Shown one piece after another: positions 34,842 to 45,484 of a stretch of DNA of 64,000 bases. Origin of the DNA: Quillaja saponaria (Eukaryota > Streptophyta > Magnoliopsida > Fabales > Quillajaceae); assembly GCA_029379385.1 (NCBI GenBank), contig CM055612.1, positions 17,732,001 to 17,796,000 of the forward strand, given 5' to 3'. Position numbers and translations under genes: made by a program. How positions within the stretch are numbered: the first letter of the stretch is position 1; each line of letters opens with the position of its first letter. Under the pieces are notes generated by a model that saw only the letters and a program-made list of their open reading frames with translations, was not told where the DNA came from and ran no database searches.

Positions 34842-36644
34842 TTAAGAAACCAACTCTATCAAATCTATCTCTCTTTTCCCATTTGAAAAACTATTATTAG
34901 CATCAACTTGATGATGATCTGCCAGCAAATCCATGCCTATGTCTTCATCATAGCGACAGTCATTGCAAATGGCATGATCAGCTCCATGCAATAGGTAAGA
35001 GAGATAGAGATCAGAACTAAGGTGTTGAGTAGTAGTAGCCTCTTTTGCTTGGATCAGCAGGTGATTATTTATGTACATGTTTGGAGGAGTACTAGTGTTA
35101 TTGGCCACAAAGCTACATTGATCCACATCATTGAGCAGCTGATCACTACCAACACCTTTGTTTTGAGATGAATCCAATGAATCATAGGAACTTGAATTAG
35201 AGCCCTTAGAATGCTCGTCCACATGATTTTCTGCAAATAGTTTTTCCATGAAGAGTAGTTCATCATCATATGTTGTTTGAGGTAACATTGTTGAAGTTTC
35301 ATAAATGGTGCCGGATTCGGGTGGTAATTCAGATATCAAATAGTAGTTGAATTGTTGGTTGATGGTTCTTCAGAGACTGTAGAGCTATTGGAGGGTGTAG
35401 GTTTAGTAGTTGCAGTTGTAGTCTAGCTTTTAATGTAATCTTGAAGTATGGATGAGTGGGGCTTTCCATTTGAGCTGTTTGTGATCTTTTTCTTTTTTCT
35501 CAATGACTTCTGCTTTCTTTTTGTGGCATTCCAATGATTCTTTATTGCATTTTCTGTTCTTCCTGGAATTCTCTTCACGATTTCCAACAAACGATTTCCA
35601 ATCTCAGTATGAGCTTCCACTAATATTTTCTCTTCTTCACTCCAACTACCTTTCTGAAACAAATTACTAAGAACAACATGTACATGTGAAGATTTAACAC
35701 ATGAAAGAAATATAATGATCAGAATAATCATACAAATTTCAAAACTATGTTCTTCAATAAAACAAAATTTTCAAAGAAAAATAAACATTTTACCTTGTAA
35801 AGTAATTAATGAAGAAAGGAAAGGACGATTAAAATCTCACAATTTTTTTTAAAAAAAATCGAAACAAAATATTCTAGTAAGGTAACATTATTGGAAAACT
35901 TATTTGAGTTCTGAAGAGAAAGCATTAATCTAATTTCCAATTGAAATAACAATAATAAAAAAGATCTATTTGATCATATAGAGGTACCTTGATATCAGGC
36001 TGCAAGTGATTATGCCATCTCTCTCTACACTGCTAGCCTGCTCTTTTTCCACCTAACTCGTAGCTATTTTTGCCCATTTTCTCACCAACCTTACCAATTT
36101 CCTTTACATATACATACACATAAACAATTAACCACAAAAAAAGAAAATAATAATAATAATAATAAATAAATAAATAAATAAATAAATAAAATAAAATAAA
36201 TTAAATAAACTCATATTACCTATCTTCTTCAAGAGTCAATTGTCCTAACCCCACTAGGGTTTTTCATATGATCTTCTTTTAAACCCAAAATTGGGTTTTT
36301 CTCATATCTCCAATTCATTGCAGCCTCTCCACCTAGAGCATATCAGTGTGAACAATATTACTACTATTGCTTGGCCATAAGAAACCACTCCACAACCCGT
36401 TGGCCGACACGCTCGCCGCCTCCTTGTTCTCATGAATCTGTTGTTGCTTAGACAAGTACTGATTTTGCTGACCCCATGAGAACCTATCTATGGTTGTTAA
36501 TGGTGGACCAACTGGTATATACATAGTTGGAGGGTTAGGGTTGGCCTTTACATTATTATTACCATACCAATAAACTCCATCAACACCACCACTACCACCA
36601 CCACCACCACCACCACCTTCTCCTTCATGACCAGCTTCTTCCAT
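34842..36644 (-). pseudogene. R2R3-MYB pseudogene, MYB98/64/119 type
   Basis: Three exons are traceable on the minus strand: 36644-36220 (start MEEAGHEGE, a Gly run, then the first part of R2, GQLTLEEDR), 36101-35988 (rest of R2, with QCRERWHNHLQPDIK) and 35653-34842 (R3, KGSWSEEE ... [18 protein letters not shown], then ILQDYIKS). Introns are [12 protein letters not shown] and LLQDYIKS-like words mark the group of female-gametophyte MYBs (MYB98, MYB64, MYB119). Damage: the stretch before R2 has stops, the first R2 tryptophan is Leu, R2 has compensating frameshifts and a TAG just before QCRERW, an R3 tryptophan is lost (RLLEI), and a TAG at 35423 follows YIKS, with another frame change near 35340. 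The C-terminal acidic region (35339-34842) remains open. It cannot encode a working DNA-binding domain. Confidence 0.88.
36146..36206. repeat. (AAT)n/(AAAT)n microsatellite
   Basis: Runs of aat, then aaat units, inside the first intron of the MYB pseudogene. Confidence 0.9.
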
Positions 36645-37900
36645 TAGAAGAGCTTGTTCGAGACTGAGAAAAAGGAAGGAGCTAGGGACCAAATGAATCT
36701 TAATTTGTATGTTGTTAATTTCTCTTAGCTTGTGATTACAGATAAAGAAGATTATCCCAAGCCTTGTAATAAGCCACATACCTTAATAGCCGTTGATCGT
36801 GGGGTATATCCGACGGCTAAGTATCTTTAATGGCTGTAACTCCTCATCTTCTACACGTAGACAAAAAAGTATAGGCTGGGAGAGAGATTAGTGGGTTCGT
36901 TACTAATAAATCATGAATTCAAGAATTAAATTCTGAATTGCTTAGAGATAGTCTTACAGTTGGCGCCATAGCTCTCAAAATACACTTATGCCCCACTTGA
37001 CTCTTGCGTGAAATATTTTTTTTGCCAATGAAGGGTAACAATGACATTGAAATCGTTATAGAGGAGGTCTAAATTATTAATATATATATATAGTAAATTT
37101 GCTTTCAGAAATTTTTTTAAGAGGGTTTGTCAAAGATATTATCCTCTCAACTCATTTTTTTCAAAGATTCAAAGGGTTGTTCCGCATTTTACCTTTTAAA
37201 GAAAAAGAAATAATTGTTGAAATCAAATGTTGGGCCAACTTATTTTTGAAAATTATTTGTTAATATTTTTGTTTTTGAGAATTAATTGTTAAGTATTATG
37301 TAGATGAATTTGGGGGAGAATTCTTAGCCCTAGTTTTAATATTCGTATATAATGGTTGCTTTACAGTTAATTTTTTATAGCTAACTCATTGAGGTGTGAA
37401 ACTTGGTTTTTTCGTAATTTTGTATTTAATTAACACATCATTGTACTTTGTTTTAATTTTGTTACAACATTTACCATCTTGTTGTGGCTTTCACATTGCT
37501 CTAATAATTTTACTTGAAAATTTCTGTGTCTAGGAAAATTCTCTCGTTCATGTTGAGTGTTGACCAAAGTATGGAAGCTAACCGGTTGATTGTTCTCGTT
37601 TATCTAATTTATTGTATTCACATTTAATTACATGAGTACGCATAAGGTAAAAAATTTAGTAGCTTAATTCTCTCGTTTATTGTTTGTACTTTTTATTTTT
37701 AAAAATAATAATTGTATAAGAGACGGATTATTTATGTCTTTGAAAACAATTCATTAGGGACAGAAATATTAAAAAAAAAAACATCTTAGAAAACAAAAGT
37801 AAAGCGGTAAGTATTATAGTCATCTTTTCAATCAACTAACGAGGAGATATAGCATTTGAGCTCTTGTTAAAACCGAATGCCTCAAACGGTTCTTGAAACT
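36645..37900. other. upstream of the MYB relic, non-coding
   Basis: The frame extends upstream of the chosen MYB ATG to 36779 but reads a hydrophobic, unrelated sequence and is taken as leader. No other gene is visible up to the LTR element. Confidence 0.45.
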
Positions 37901-38183
37901 TGATACATACTCATTTCTGAACGTCATCGTTTTGTTATGTTTCTGTAGTTTCCATTTCCTATATTTCAATCAAATGGCAGCGCTTGTGCTGTAGTAGAGT
38001 TAAGGTGTCATTTTAGTGATTGGGAGAAGCTGTGTCAGCAAGGTTGTTATCCTTGCCCACTGCTGGGTTTATCCAAGAAATTGAAATGAATTAGTATTCT
38101 TTTAGCTAGTTTTCTCTCCAGTTTAGGTAGCTTTAGTGTTTGTTTCTCAGCAAAACTCCATTTTCCTGGAAATGGTTCTATCA
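37901..38183 (+). repeat. 5' LTR of the small LTR element
   Basis: 283 bp, TGATAC...CTATCA; carries a ~60-bp deletion relative to the 3' copy. Confidence 0.85.
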
Positions 38184-38234
38184 TTTTGCATTAGAGCCAG
38201 CCACGATCAGTGAAATAGCAGAGCTGCTACAATC

Positions 38235-39236
38235 ATGATGGAGTTCAAGAAACAATGCACTTTAACTAAGCTTGCCTTCAATGTGAATGGAGGAGCTTCA
38301 AGAATCTATGGAGCAGCTGCAATTGGTGCAATTCCAGAAGCACTAAGCTTGGTATCAAACTTTGGATTTTTTGGAGGAAGATCTAACCTGGATTTGATGC
38401 ATCAAAACCAGAACCAACACAATTTCTTCATGTATCACCATGATTGTGGAGGTAACTTTTGCAATTCAATAGTCAGCCATATCAAAGATCTTATTATTCA
38501 TCTCTAGTTACGAATTTTTGTTACGAACCATAGATCTCTTGTTACTTTGCTCCTAGCTACTCCAAATCCTTGCTATTAAAATTCTTGTTATTCAATTTAT
38601 GCTCCAAATCCTAGTTATCAAAGTTCTTGTTATTCAATCCCTACTCCAAATCCTAGTTATCAAAACTCTTATTATTCAGCCTCATCCCCAAATTATGGTT
38701 ACCAAAACTTCTCTTACTCATCATCATCACCAACCAGAAGGATTTCCTCTGTTGCTTTGAGGGAAATTAGAGGGGTTAATAACAGGAATCAACTTGCATC
38801 TCAACAAGTTTTGGATGAGAAATTATTAGGGTCTAATTTTGACCAGCGACTCAAAGGTAACGAGAATGGAAAAGAGGTTGAAGCCAAAGGTCAATTGGCT
38901 GGGGATCCAACTACACAATTATCCACGACTCCAACTGTTTATCAGCAAGTGCATTTGGTACAGGAAGAACAACACCATCGGCAACCATGTGATGCAATAA
39001 ATGTGGTTACACACCAAGTGTGTGATAAAAATCCATGTGGAGCTGCAAGCATAGTCATTATACATGAAGTGAAGAAAGCTGAACAAAAGAAGGATGGTGC
39101 AGAATTCTACAAGCATGTTCAAAAAGTTGGGGAAGGAGTACAGAGAGAATATGAATCTATTACCTTCAAATTACAATCACGGGACAAAGGTTGCAAGGTT
39201 GCTGCATATTCTATTCGATGGTGGTTCAATGGCTGA
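38235..39236 (+). pseudogene. internal ORFs of the small LTR element, Tyr/Pro/Ser repeats
   Basis: An ATG at 38235 opens 90 codons (MMEFKKQCTL...), ending at a stop near 38505. After a broken stretch a second frame runs to 39234. It includes a 42-bp, 14-codon repeat (about 38560-38727, period exactly 42) reading PNPSYQ-S-YYS-like units, then a hydrophilic region (VLDEKLLGSNFDQR, HVQKVGEGVQRE). I recognise neither Gag nor any host family. The protein may be a highly diverged Gag-like product or a captured plant exon. Stops inside mean it is not intact. Confidence 0.5.
38560..38727 (+). repeat. 42-bp tandem repeat, four units
   Basis: The word ctccaaatc starts at 38560, 38602 and 38644, with the variant ccccaaatt in the fourth unit. 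Each unit keeps a tyrosine/serine-rich frame. Confidence 0.88.
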
Positions 39237-39388
39237 AATGGGTGAATGAAAAGATCTTTGCACTCATTAGTGCCCAAGCAATGATCGATGGCTTGGGTTT
39301 ATGCCATCAGCAGGCAAGCTGTTGCAGAAATATCCTTGCTGCATCTTCATCCTTCAGGACAAGGATGATCTTCTAAGGGAGGTGGCAT

Positions 39389-39731
39389 TGATACACACCC
39401 ATTTTTGAACGTCATCGTTTTGTTATGTTTTTATAGTTTCCATTTCTTGTATTTCAATCAAACGGCTGCGTTTATGCTGTAGTAGAGTTAAGGTGTCGTT
39501 TTAGTGTGATTGGGAGAAGCTGTGTCAGCAAGTTTTTTATCCTTGCCAGCTTTTCTGGAATTTTATGAGAACTCAGTGGGTTATAGATATATTCTAGCAG
39601 CTGTGTATTGCTGGGTTTATAAAAGAATTTGAAATGAATTAGTATTCCTTTAGCTAGTTTTCTCTCTAGTTTAGATAGCTTTAGTGTTTGTTTTTCAACA
39701 ATACTCCATTTTCCTGGAAAGGGTGCTATCA
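39389..39731 (+). repeat. 3' LTR of the small LTR element
   Basis: 343 bp, TGATAC...CTATCA, preceded by a purine-rich tract. Confidence 0.85.
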
Positions 39732-39810
39732 GAACCCTAGAGGATCCACGGTCATAGAATAATACCCGAAGAATCAAATCCATAGATTTAAGTTAAAACA
39801 GAGTTTTAAC

Positions 39811-40151
39811 TAGGGATGGAATTTGAATCGGATTATTAAAATCCAGATTTGAGTTCGAATTAAAAAATTCAAATTCAAATCTGATTTGAATGCTATTCGA
39901 GTCTTGTATAAAATTCGAATTCGAATTCGGATAATATATTATTCAATTCGATATTCAAAAAATAATTCGATTTCAAATTTGAATTATTAGAATGTAATTT
40001 TTTATTAAAAAATTTAAATAAAAAAACTATTTTATTTTTTATTTTTTTATTACTAAAATACCTAAAATTTATTCAAATTCGAGTACAAGAATTCGAATCC
40101 GAATTCAAATAGTGCACTATTCGAATCTATTCGATTCGAATTCCAGCCTTA
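39811..40151. mobile_element. hAT-type MITE
   Basis: 341 bp. The left tip tagggatggaatttgaatcgg pairs with the right tip (reverse complement taaggctggaattcgaatcg). Flanking octamers gttttaac and tttttgac match at 6 of 8. The whole element is packed with 'attcgaat' type words able to fold back on themselves. No coding capacity. Confidence 0.75.
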
Positions 40152-40159
40152 TTTTTGAC

Positions 40160-41340
40160 GTGACAAATTTAATTCAAATTTGCAATTTGGTAAGGCTATG
40201 TATGAAAATTAATTAAGTTGATATGTGAATGGTAAATTTGAGTTATCATGTGTGTTGGAAAACCACGTAGAATGGATCATTTTTTGAAACAAATTTTAAA
40301 AATGAGCCAGTTCTCAAACAAATTTTAGGAATGGGCCAAAAATAGCATTCATGGGTTAAACCCAAGAAGTAAAGCCCACTCACCTGCCAACTCAGCAAGG
40401 CCAGTCACACTTTGTGTCTTGAAGACATGAAGCCAGCAAAAGTTGACTTCGTGTTTTAGAATTCATGACTTGTCTCCAAGACACGAAGTTATTATTATTA
40501 TTTTTAAAATTGAAAATGAATCATTGCAAAAAGAATCCTCTTACCTTATTTGAAACCTAAATGATTCGTGTTGATATTTTAACCCTAGTTAACAAACTTT
40601 AATTTAACCCATAACCCTAATTTTAACTTAACCTCTAACCCTAAAATTTATAAATTTTCAATGAGAGATTTTTGGACTATTAGTCAATACTAAAACACAT
40701 TAAGAAATAATACTTTCCACATTGTAATAAAATTAGGAAATAAAACTATCGAAATTGTGTTGTGAGATGTACATTATTTTAAATTAAATACATCTCCATG
40801 AATGAGTATCACAAGGTAGGGGTTTTCAATTTCTAGTCGGGTTCTTCCATGGTGTTATATCATGTGACATGTTTTTGTGTGTGATTTATGATAGGTCCTG
40901 ACCTAGGTCACCTATCTCATCAACACTTAGCCTATTACCATCATCATCATTATCTTTAGCAAGATCTCAATACCCACCTGCCTTCCAATATGGTCTGCAT
41001 GTAACCGTGTCATACTCCTCATACCCGTATCATATGTATATGGAATGGGTGAGGCATATGACTCTAGAGTAGCACCACACTGAAATATATATAGGATCGA
41101 CAAAGAATATATGTCTTAAGATGGGCTTGGCATATGTACCATAAATGGTCGATAAACATCATTGGTGGTGTGATATGGTGTAGATAGAATATGAGAAGAT
41201 GATGGACCTGCATATCCATGTGAGAAGGAGACTGTCAATGGTCCTGTATAAGTCTGAGAGTGACTATGTGATGGTGTAGCTGCTATTGACTTATCAGAAT
41301 AAGTTGGAAATCCTTATGGAAGACTATATGGTGTCAAAAA
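40160..41340 (-). other. flank and possible C-terminal part of the PMD relic
   Basis: On the minus strand 41340-40900 reads a Ser/Thr/Pro/His-rich stretch with stops (for example YTGPLTVSFSHGYAGPSSS), as found downstream of the plant mobile domain in MAIN-like proteins. The segment 40380-40490 repeats 'gacacgaag'/'gacatgaag' type words. No separate gene is seen. Confidence 0.35.
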
Positions 41341-41344
41341 TCTC

Positions 41345-42440
41345 CCACTAATCTTTTGTTATATATCACTGCACGTAATCCGATGAATGGCCAAACTGAC
41401 CATAAAATAGTTGTCCATTCACAAAAAAACCCCATCTCATTCCCCAAACATGAATGTAAGTAGCGTGTTTTTCACGATAATCTAGATTTCCACTTCACTT
41501 AAGATAAATATTGTACAAAAGAACATCACACTCTGGATTTGCTGGTATAGTCTGAATATAACTGACACATCACCCTGTCCACCTTGTGATGCTCCATAAT
41601 TCATGAAAATAAATTAAAAGAATAGTTGAGCACCATATATCTTAGCCGTTAAAACAATAATATGGTAGGGATTCTATCACCTCGTCATTATATGATATCC
41701 ATTAAATTGTAAAATAAGAAAAATGAAAGTTACAGCAAATGTAACATGAATGTAATTTTGAAAAATAATATGCAATAATATGATAAGGCTATTATAACAT
41801 GCTAATGAACTAGATAAATATATTATTAATTATGAACCTTATGTAACCTGATCTGGTGACATCTTATCCAGCGTACATTAGTACTATCTCATAATTCACC
41901 CTAATTTTTATGACACAAAATTTAGTTAACCATCTGCAATAATAAAGTAAATAAATTAATTGTCATCACAATAATAATCACTCCTTTTACATAATCACAT
42001 AAGATATGAAACAAATAAACAAATTTATCTTGTACATAATGGAGAAGTTGAATCAAATGGCATCCTCCTATCTCTCTCTGGAGCAATCCTCGGTATATTC
42101 TCCTATGTCCATAGCTAGTAATGGGCCGGCAATTTCAGAGACATTTGATTGACTACCGTGTCACATCTTCCTATACAACCACACCAGACATGCACTACCT
42201 TAACTATAACGTCTAACATGTTTTAAGTTTTCAAGCAGAGGTAACCACATCAAATGTACACGAGACTGAGGCAAATAAAAATCCACCGATAAGTTGCAGT
42301 ATATATGCTTGTGCATATCTCTGAAATGTGTTACCATCAGGGTCCATAGGCAAATGTTGAAATGTCTTAAACAACCATGTGAGACTGATACGGGTTCCAT
42401 TAATTGTCGATTCATGAGGCACAATGCCCAATAGCTATTC
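41345..42440 (-). pseudogene. plant mobile domain (MAIN-like) pseudogene
   Basis: Minus-strand fragments in order match the plant mobile domain: GIVPHESTINGTRISLTWL and FQHLPMDPDGNTFQRYAQAYILQLIGGFLF (from 42431), then in another frame VHLMWLPLLENL..VRRYS, then a Trp-codon-to-stop change and a SACLVWLYR-like stretch, SNVSEIAGPLL, and farther on PANPECDVLLYNIYL and HATYIHVWGMRW. Frameshifts and stops separate the blocks. PMD proteins occur both as host genes involved in silencing and inside Mutator-like transposons; decay here favours a TE relic. An intron end (ttttacag/cgaatag) precedes the first block. Confidence 0.8.
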
Positions 42441-42572
42441 GCTGTAAAAAAAGAGCCGAGGTCATAACCCAATATTAAAACATGAAATTTGAACAATTTG
42501 GTGTAATTCTTGGTCATAAAAATAAATACAAGTATATAAAATAAATAAACATTATACCTATATGTATACATA

Positions 42573-42600
<28 letters not shown>
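42573..42600. repeat. (AT)n microsatellite
   Basis: About 14 alternating TA units. The Ile/Tyr-rich start of the 134-codon minus-strand frame here is an artefact of this run. Confidence 0.95.
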
Positions 42601-42603
<3 letters not shown>

Positions 42604-45484
42604 ATTAATTTAAACTTGGTTGACTTGGATCTTGACTTTATCTTATGTAAATTTATATTGGTAAGTGAAACAAGTGTGTAAATAAAATAAACTAGAAAAT
42701 ATTTACAACATATGGATTTACATATAACTAAGATTAATTATACACCACATGTTTTAAACCTCTAACTTTTTGACTTGATTCTTTTTATTGTTTTTCCTTT
42801 CTTGTTTTATCCTTATGTTGGCCGGTTTCCTTCTCATTTCCTTGCACTGACCTTGCTTTCTTTCTTTCCCCTGTTTTAGTTCTCCTTGCTTTGCCTCTGT
42901 GAAGTCCTTGTAGCAGCCGAGAACCTTAATTATTGGGTGTGTTCAGCTTCCTTTTTCTTTTTTTCTTGCTTGGCGTTGAACTTGTCTTAACTAGCCCGTG
43001 AGCTTTCCTCCCTCTTTCTGCTTCAATTCTTATTCGCTGCCTTGTTTTACTTCTTTGCAGTCACCTATATGTGTGTTTGTCTAGCCTTGCAGCTGTGAGT
43101 ACCAAATCGTGTCTCTGTGTGTGTCTAGATTAATAGTCATGTGTAGTTGCATTGCTTTGACGTGAAGTAGCCTTGTTTGACGTTTGAAGTTGCAGCAGTT
43201 GTGTCGTAGTCTTGGGTTGAGGATGCAGTTGAGTCCTCCTTGTGTCCTGCTTCCCTTCCAACCATGGCAACCATTAGCCCCTTCTTTTTTCTTTAAACCG
43301 AGCCTTGCCTTGAAAAATAGTAGTTGTTGTCCTTTGTTTTAGGACTACAACTAAATGGTTCTTTCTTCTTTCATGTCTAGGTGGTAGAAGTATGCTAAAG
43401 GGTGGTTTCTTTGATTTAAAGTGCAAGGCAACTAGGAAATAGCAAAGGTAGTAGCCTCTTCTTACTGGTGAACCTTAGCTTGATTGAGGGGAGTGTCAAT
43501 TTGTTTTTGAGTTTAGGTGAGTACTTGTGGTTTTCTTTAAGCTAATTGCTATACTTGTTATATTGTTTAAGAAATTAGATATAAGGAAGCTAGGAGGATG
43601 ACAAAAGGATAAGAAAATGATGGTTAGTAATAATTGGAAAAGGAAATATGGGAATTTAGTTGTATTTATGTTGAAAAATGGATAACCCAAGCTCTTGATG
43701 AATTTTAAGTAATTAGTTTAACGTAAAGTTTAATGTTGAGAGTATTGCTAATATAGGAATTGATGGATTTGTGTTGATTCTTTTGGGGTATATACACATA
43801 CATTTACATACATATGAAAAAAAGTAATTATGCCCTTAAGATATTTGATAAAATGTCTAAAATAAACTTGTTATAACATAATGAATAAAACTTGGTATAT
43901 TCAAATTTATGTAGTTAAGGATTATTTAAATTTGAATTGAAAGTCTAAGAACAAGAGTAAAGAATTATTGGTTAAGTGGTTAAGGAAAAAGAAATCTTGA
44001 AACTTGGTTGTATTAATATTAGAATTTCATGATTTAAGCTCTTGATTGATTTTAAACAATTAACTTAACTTGAATTTAACACTTGGAATGTGAGTAATGT
44101 TGAATTAAGGAATTAGTGTTGATTTTATTGGTATGCATATAATATATACATACATGAAATGAAATTAAAGTTGCCTTCAAGATATTTGTTAAAATGCCTA
44201 AGGGGAGTTAGTTTAAAAGAAATGTTTGAAAGTTAATATATATAAGTTTTAGTAATTGGAGAATTATAACTATGAAATCTATAAACTAAGTAGTACTTGG
44301 GAATATGCTTTTCAGCCCCGGAACATATTGTTCAACCAACGACACATGTGAATTCAAGAAGGAGCAATGATAACACAATAAGTGGAAAATGTTACTTTTT
44401 AGTTGCTAGATTATTATGATTAATTGATTTGGTGTATTTGTATGAATATGCTCATATAGTAGTAACTAGGAATGTGTAGTGCTATAATTGAATTAATTGA
44501 ATTAAATGCTATATTGTTGATTTTTGTATATTAATTGAATATGCTTGACATCTGACTTTGTTTGTGTTTAATAAAGGCTAATAAAATTAATTTTTATCCG
44601 AAATAGAGTTTGGGTACACCTAGGATACCTTGATTTGATTACTTGATATTTGATTAAAAAAATATTTGAGTAGCATATCTCCGGGGTAGATATATCAGGA
44701 ATTTACATATATTCTTGGTGTCCGAGAGCAAAATTGCCCTAAAGAGGATGTGTATTTGGTGTGTGGGTGTTAAGTTACTCTAATTGACCCTTTTGGTTGC
44801 CTTGATTGATCTGTGTGCATATTGAATTACTTAAATTGTATTTGTTTGATTTTGTGTTATCTATATTTACGTATATGTGAAATTGAATTGTTTTGCAATT
44901 CCTGTTATTATAAGATTATTTGATCTATGTGTGTTTATTTATGTATTGATTGATACTAGTACCCTTTGGGTATGTTTTTCGCTCACTGAGTCTTTATGAC
45001 TCACCCATTATTTGTTAATGTCTTTTTTAGTATCAGAAGCCCAACCTATATCACTGATGGATACGTGACTTGCCGAGAGTATTGCGGCAAGGAATTTCTA
45101 TGAGATAATTCACTTGAAGCCAAATGATGAAGTTTGCAGTCACGTTAGGGCTTTGGATGTTAGATTTTGTCCTGTCTAATAGTTTAATTGTTATTGTTCA
45201 CGATGTAAAAGGGAGTAGAGCTCCTTGTGTATATTGCTATTCTTATTAATTAGTTGAAAGTAACTAGGGTATGGATTTCTTTGATTTACTATCAAGTTTG
45301 TTTTTTTTTTTCGTTATGAATGATATATCTATGTATCTTGTATTAGATAGAGATAAAACAGGGAATAATACTATATCTCTCAAATGATTCCTCTATGATG
45401 GCTCAAAGAGTTGATCCTTGTGATGTGAGAACTCAAGAAAAACAAAGTTACATGAATCAAAGCCACTAAAACCAGGTAAGAAAA
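42601..45484. other. non-coding with diverged tandem duplication
   Basis: 42780-43340 is pyrimidine-rich. Its end product near 45200 ('gtagagctccttgtg') resembles 6925-6950, suggesting a shared repeat family. 'cactgagtctttatgactcaccc' lies near 44986. No gene was found. Confidence 0.4.
43620..44290. repeat. two-copy tandem duplication, ~347 bp
   Basis: 'aagctcttga' occurs at 43689 and 44036, followed in both by 'ttttaa', 'aattaacttaac' variants, 'tgttgatt', 'tacatacat' and 'aagatatttg'. The copies have diverged considerably. Confidence 0.75.

Larger units (their letters stand above)
37901..39731 (+). mobile_element. small non-autonomous LTR retrotransposon
   Basis: Direct repeats at 37901-38183 and 39389-39731 both start TGATAC and end CTATCA, forming a short TGATA/TATCA inverted tip. 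The first copy lacks a ~60-bp block (agcttttctgg to about cagctgtg) present in the second. Just inside the first LTR, 'gcattagagcca' is a degraded tRNA-Met primer site; just before the second, 'aagggaggtggcat' is a polypurine tract. Flanking pentamers are only similar, not identical. No protease, integrase or reverse transcriptase is encoded in the 1.2-kb interior. Confidence 0.82.

Noticed and set aside
35423..35731. Intact single-repeat MYB gene starting at 35731
   Set aside because: The frame before KGSWSEEE is intron sequence. Other exons of an R2R3 gene lie upstream with stops, so it is part of the pseudogene.
42200..42604. 134-codon minus-strand frame starting with an Ile/Tyr run
   Set aside because: The start comes from the (AT)n microsatellite. 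Only its last part is meaningful, as a frame of the plant mobile domain relic, already listed.
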